The notes under the pieces are model-generated. The model was given only the letters and a program-made list of their open reading frames with translations, was not told where the DNA came from and did no database searches. The position numbers were made by a program, and so were the translations under genes. A DNA stretch of 8,727 nt from an uncultured Prevotellaceae bacterium (GTDB taxonomy: Bacteria; Bacteroidota; Bacteroidia; Bacteroidales; Bacteroidaceae): the NCBI GenBank assembly GCA_946408305.1, contig CAMJRQ010000038.1:1-8727 (forward strand). Reading direction: 5' to 3'. This document shows positions 7,396 through 8,727 of the stretch, one piece after another (the first letter of the stretch is position 1; each line of letters starts with the position of its first letter).

Positions 7396-7444
7396 TTGTA
7401 AAGAAGTCGGCAAAGAAGCGAGCGGCAGGCACGGGGAGACGCTC

Positions 7445-8458
7445 CTACGGCAAGTCGCTCCAACGGCGCTTGCGGCGGACGTAATATTGCCAGAGGAGGG
7501 AGAAGGTGCCCTGCTCGGGAACGGGCGAAAGGCGCATGGCGGCCAGGTTGGCGCGGCGGTCGGCCTCGAAATCGGGGCACATGCGGCCAAAGGCGCGACG
7601 GGCACGCCACACGGCTCTGGCACTGGCCCATTGGCCGGTGAGCAAGAACTGGAGGCTGGCCAGCGCATCGAGCCAAAAGCGACGGCGCATGACGGGGCGG
7701 AGGCGCTCCTCGGGCAGGTTTTTGTAGAGCAGGAGCAGGTTGTTGCGGAAGTTGAGGAACGTCTTGCGCGGATTGTCCTTGGGCAGCGTGCCTCCGCCCA
7801 GGTGATAGACCACGCTCTGGGGCACGCAGGCCACTCCCCTGCCCCGGCTGCGCAGGCGCCAGCAGAGGTCGATCTCCTCCTGATGGGCAAAGAAGCGCCC
7901 GTCGAGTCCGCCCACCTGCCAATAATCCTCGGCACGTATCAGCAGGGCGGCACCCGTGGCCCATAGTACGGACATCGGCTCGTCATACTGCCCATGGTCG
8001 CGCTCGACGGTCGACATCAGACGGCCCCGGCAATAGGGATAGCCCAGGGCATCGACGAAGCCTCCGGCGGCACCGGCATATTCGAACGAGTCGCGCTGCC
8101 ACTCGCACCGCAGTTTGGGCTGGCAGGCGGCCACGTCGGGGTGCTCGTCCATATACGTCAGCAGAGGGCGAAGCCAGCCCGTGGTGACCTCGACATCGCT
8201 GTTCAGCAGCACGTAGAACTCGCTCTCCACCTGGCGCAGCGCCCGGTTGTAGCCATCGGCAAAACCATAGTTGCGGTCGAGCCGGATGCACCTCAGCCCG
8301 GGGTAGTTCTCGGCGAGCCAGGCGACCGAATTGTCCTCGCTGGCATTGTCGGCCACGATGACATCGGCCAGGTCGGAATGAGCCATCACGGATGGCAGGA
8401 AGCGCTCCATCATGCGGCGCCCGTTCCAGTTCAGAATGACTATCGAAATTCGTTTCAT
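7445..8458 (-). CDS. Family 2 glycosyltransferase
   Basis: This complete 337-residue protein should transfer a sugar from a nucleotide-sugar donor to a glycan or lipid-linked acceptor in the cytoplasm. The GT-A fold starts with VILNWNG (7-13), then VADNASEDN (35-43), NYGFADGYNRA (63-73) and the DXD-like NSDVEV (86-91, metal-binding D88). ATGAALLIR at 167-175 and FFAHQEEIDLCWRLRSRG (189-206, with likely base among E194, E195 and D197) are typical of the rhamnosyltransferase-like GT2 group. There is no strong membrane span, but the basic C-terminus (YYVRRKRRW) could associate with the membrane. Its ATG lies 6 bp after the mtaB stop codon, so the two are almost certainly co-transcribed and the ribosome may reinitiate. 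Donor and acceptor are unknown; cell-envelope polysaccharide synthesis is the natural guess. Confidence 0.9.
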   Translation of the reverse strand: MKRISIVILNWNGRRMMERFLPSVMAHSDLADVIVADNASEDNSVAWLAENYPGLRCIRLDRNYGFADGYNRALRQVESEFYVLLNSDVEVTTGWLRPLLTYMDEHPDVAACQPKLRCEWQRDSFEYAGAAGGFVDALGYPYCRGRLMSTVERDHGQYDEPMSVLWATGAALLIRAEDYWQVGGLDGRFFAHQEEIDLCWRLRSRGRGVACVPQSVVYHLGGGTLPKDNPRKTFLNFRNNLLLLYKNLPEERLRPVMRRRFWLDALASLQFLLTGQWASARAVWRARRAFGRMCPDFEADRRANLAAMRLSPVPEQGTFSLLWQYYVRRKRRWSDLP

Positions 8459-8464
8459 CGTCTC

Positions 8465-8727
8465 TTAAAGTAGCGTAGCCACCAGCGCGTCGTGCTCGCG
8501 ATTCCATTCGCCCAGCTCGGCCATGACTATCTCGTTGTCCGGCTGCGTGGGGGGCACGGCGAGCTCCACGCGGATGTAGTTATCGGTGAATCCGTGCATG
8601 AGGCCCGGTGTGCGGCTGTGCTCGAGCAGTATGGGCCTCCGCGCGCGCACGTATTTATTATAGAAGGTGTTCAGCTTCTCTTCGCTCAGCTGGAGCAAGA
8701 GCTGGCTGCGCTCGTGTTTCTCCTCGG
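8465..8727 (-). CDS. mtaB: tRNA t6A37 methylthiotransferase MtaB, C-terminal part (5' end outside window)
   Basis: Only the last 86 residues are visible; the frame is open to the right edge, so this is an edge truncation, not a broken gene. MtaB is a radical-SAM enzyme that adds a methylthio group to t6A37 of tRNAs reading ANN codons. The visible part is the linker (KHERSQLLLQLSEEKLNTFY) and the TRAM-type RNA-binding domain with PILLEH and the characteristic MHGFTDNYIRVE, which separates MtaB from MiaB and RimO. The iron-sulfur and radical-SAM motifs would be in the missing part. A TTG at 8696-8698 could be mistaken for a start, but the reading frame and family-like sequence continue upstream of it. 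It is followed by the glycosyltransferase after 6 bp. Confidence 0.82.
   Translation of the reverse strand, partial: EEKHERSQLLLQLSEEKLNTFYNKYVRARRPILLEHSRTPGLMHGFTDNYIRVELAVPPTQPDNEIVMAELGEWNREHDALVATLL

Larger units (their letters stand above)
6800..7444. other. Non-coding region between convergent genes, rich in repeats
   Basis: This 645-bp stretch separates the ends of ilvD and the glycosyltransferase. I find no convincing gene: the open frames here are short, lack family resemblance, or are extensions of shadows from the glycosyltransferase. It contains a possible ilvD terminator, a GC-rich inverted-repeat cluster (about 6843-6994), a nested inverted repeat (7067-7127), an AT-rich part (about 7140-7210) and a 22-bp tandem repeat (7264-7329). 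Because both flanking genes point inward, promoters for them are not expected here. Confidence 0.75.

Noticed and set aside
7164..7964. Open frames on both strands reaching from the glycosyltransferase gene into the tandem repeats
   Set aside because: They are out-of-frame readings of the GT2 gene extended through the repeat region, where the 22-bp period yields recurring peptide words. No domain is recognisable.
8465..8698. A small independent protein of 77 residues
   Set aside because: Its apparent start is a TTG within a longer open frame that runs to the window edge, and the upstream residues fit the MtaB linker. It is the tail of mtaB.

Overview
The window looks like chromosomal DNA from a member of the Bacteroidales, possibly a GC-rich Prevotellaceae-like species. 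The evidence is the set of gene families present and two copies of the Bacteroidetes -7 promoter element TAnnTTTG in the one divergent intergenic region. Glycoside hydrolases of the GH30 and GH78 families with ordinary signal peptides, one of them probably carrying SusE/SusF-like C-terminal modules, and an mtaB-glycosyltransferase pair also fit this group. The species cannot be named from the sequence alone. I found no rRNA, tRNA, CRISPR array, transposase or integrase.

Layout from left to right. A minus-strand GH30 glycosidase (position 2072 to beyond the left edge) and a plus-strand GH78 alpha-L-rhamnosidase (2242-4950) diverge from a 169-bp control region. That region holds a -7 element for each gene and a perfect palindrome with an extra half-site placed like an operator. 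Sixteen bases after the rhamnosidase comes ilvD (4967-6799), a complete dihydroxy-acid dehydratase of branched-chain amino acid synthesis. From the right edge, the 3' end of mtaB (tRNA methylthiotransferase, TRAM domain) and a family 2 glycosyltransferase (7445-8458) run on the minus strand, 6 bp apart.

Between the convergent ends of ilvD and the glycosyltransferase lies a 645-bp non-coding stretch, the least explained part of the window. It holds a GC-rich cluster of inverted repeats resembling a REP-like element (about 6843-6994), a second nested inverted repeat ending in a short T-run (7067-7127), an AT-rich segment, and three tandem copies of a 22-bp unit (7264-7329) followed by a small hairpin.

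Functionally, the left half suggests periplasmic or surface breakdown of a rhamnose-containing glycan. No SusC/SusD pair is visible, so a complete polysaccharide utilisation locus is not shown. The right half is housekeeping: tRNA modification and, probably, glycan assembly. I see no new defence or mobile system. The best leads are the candidate operator at 2173-2200 and the repeat-rich intergenic region at 6843-7345.
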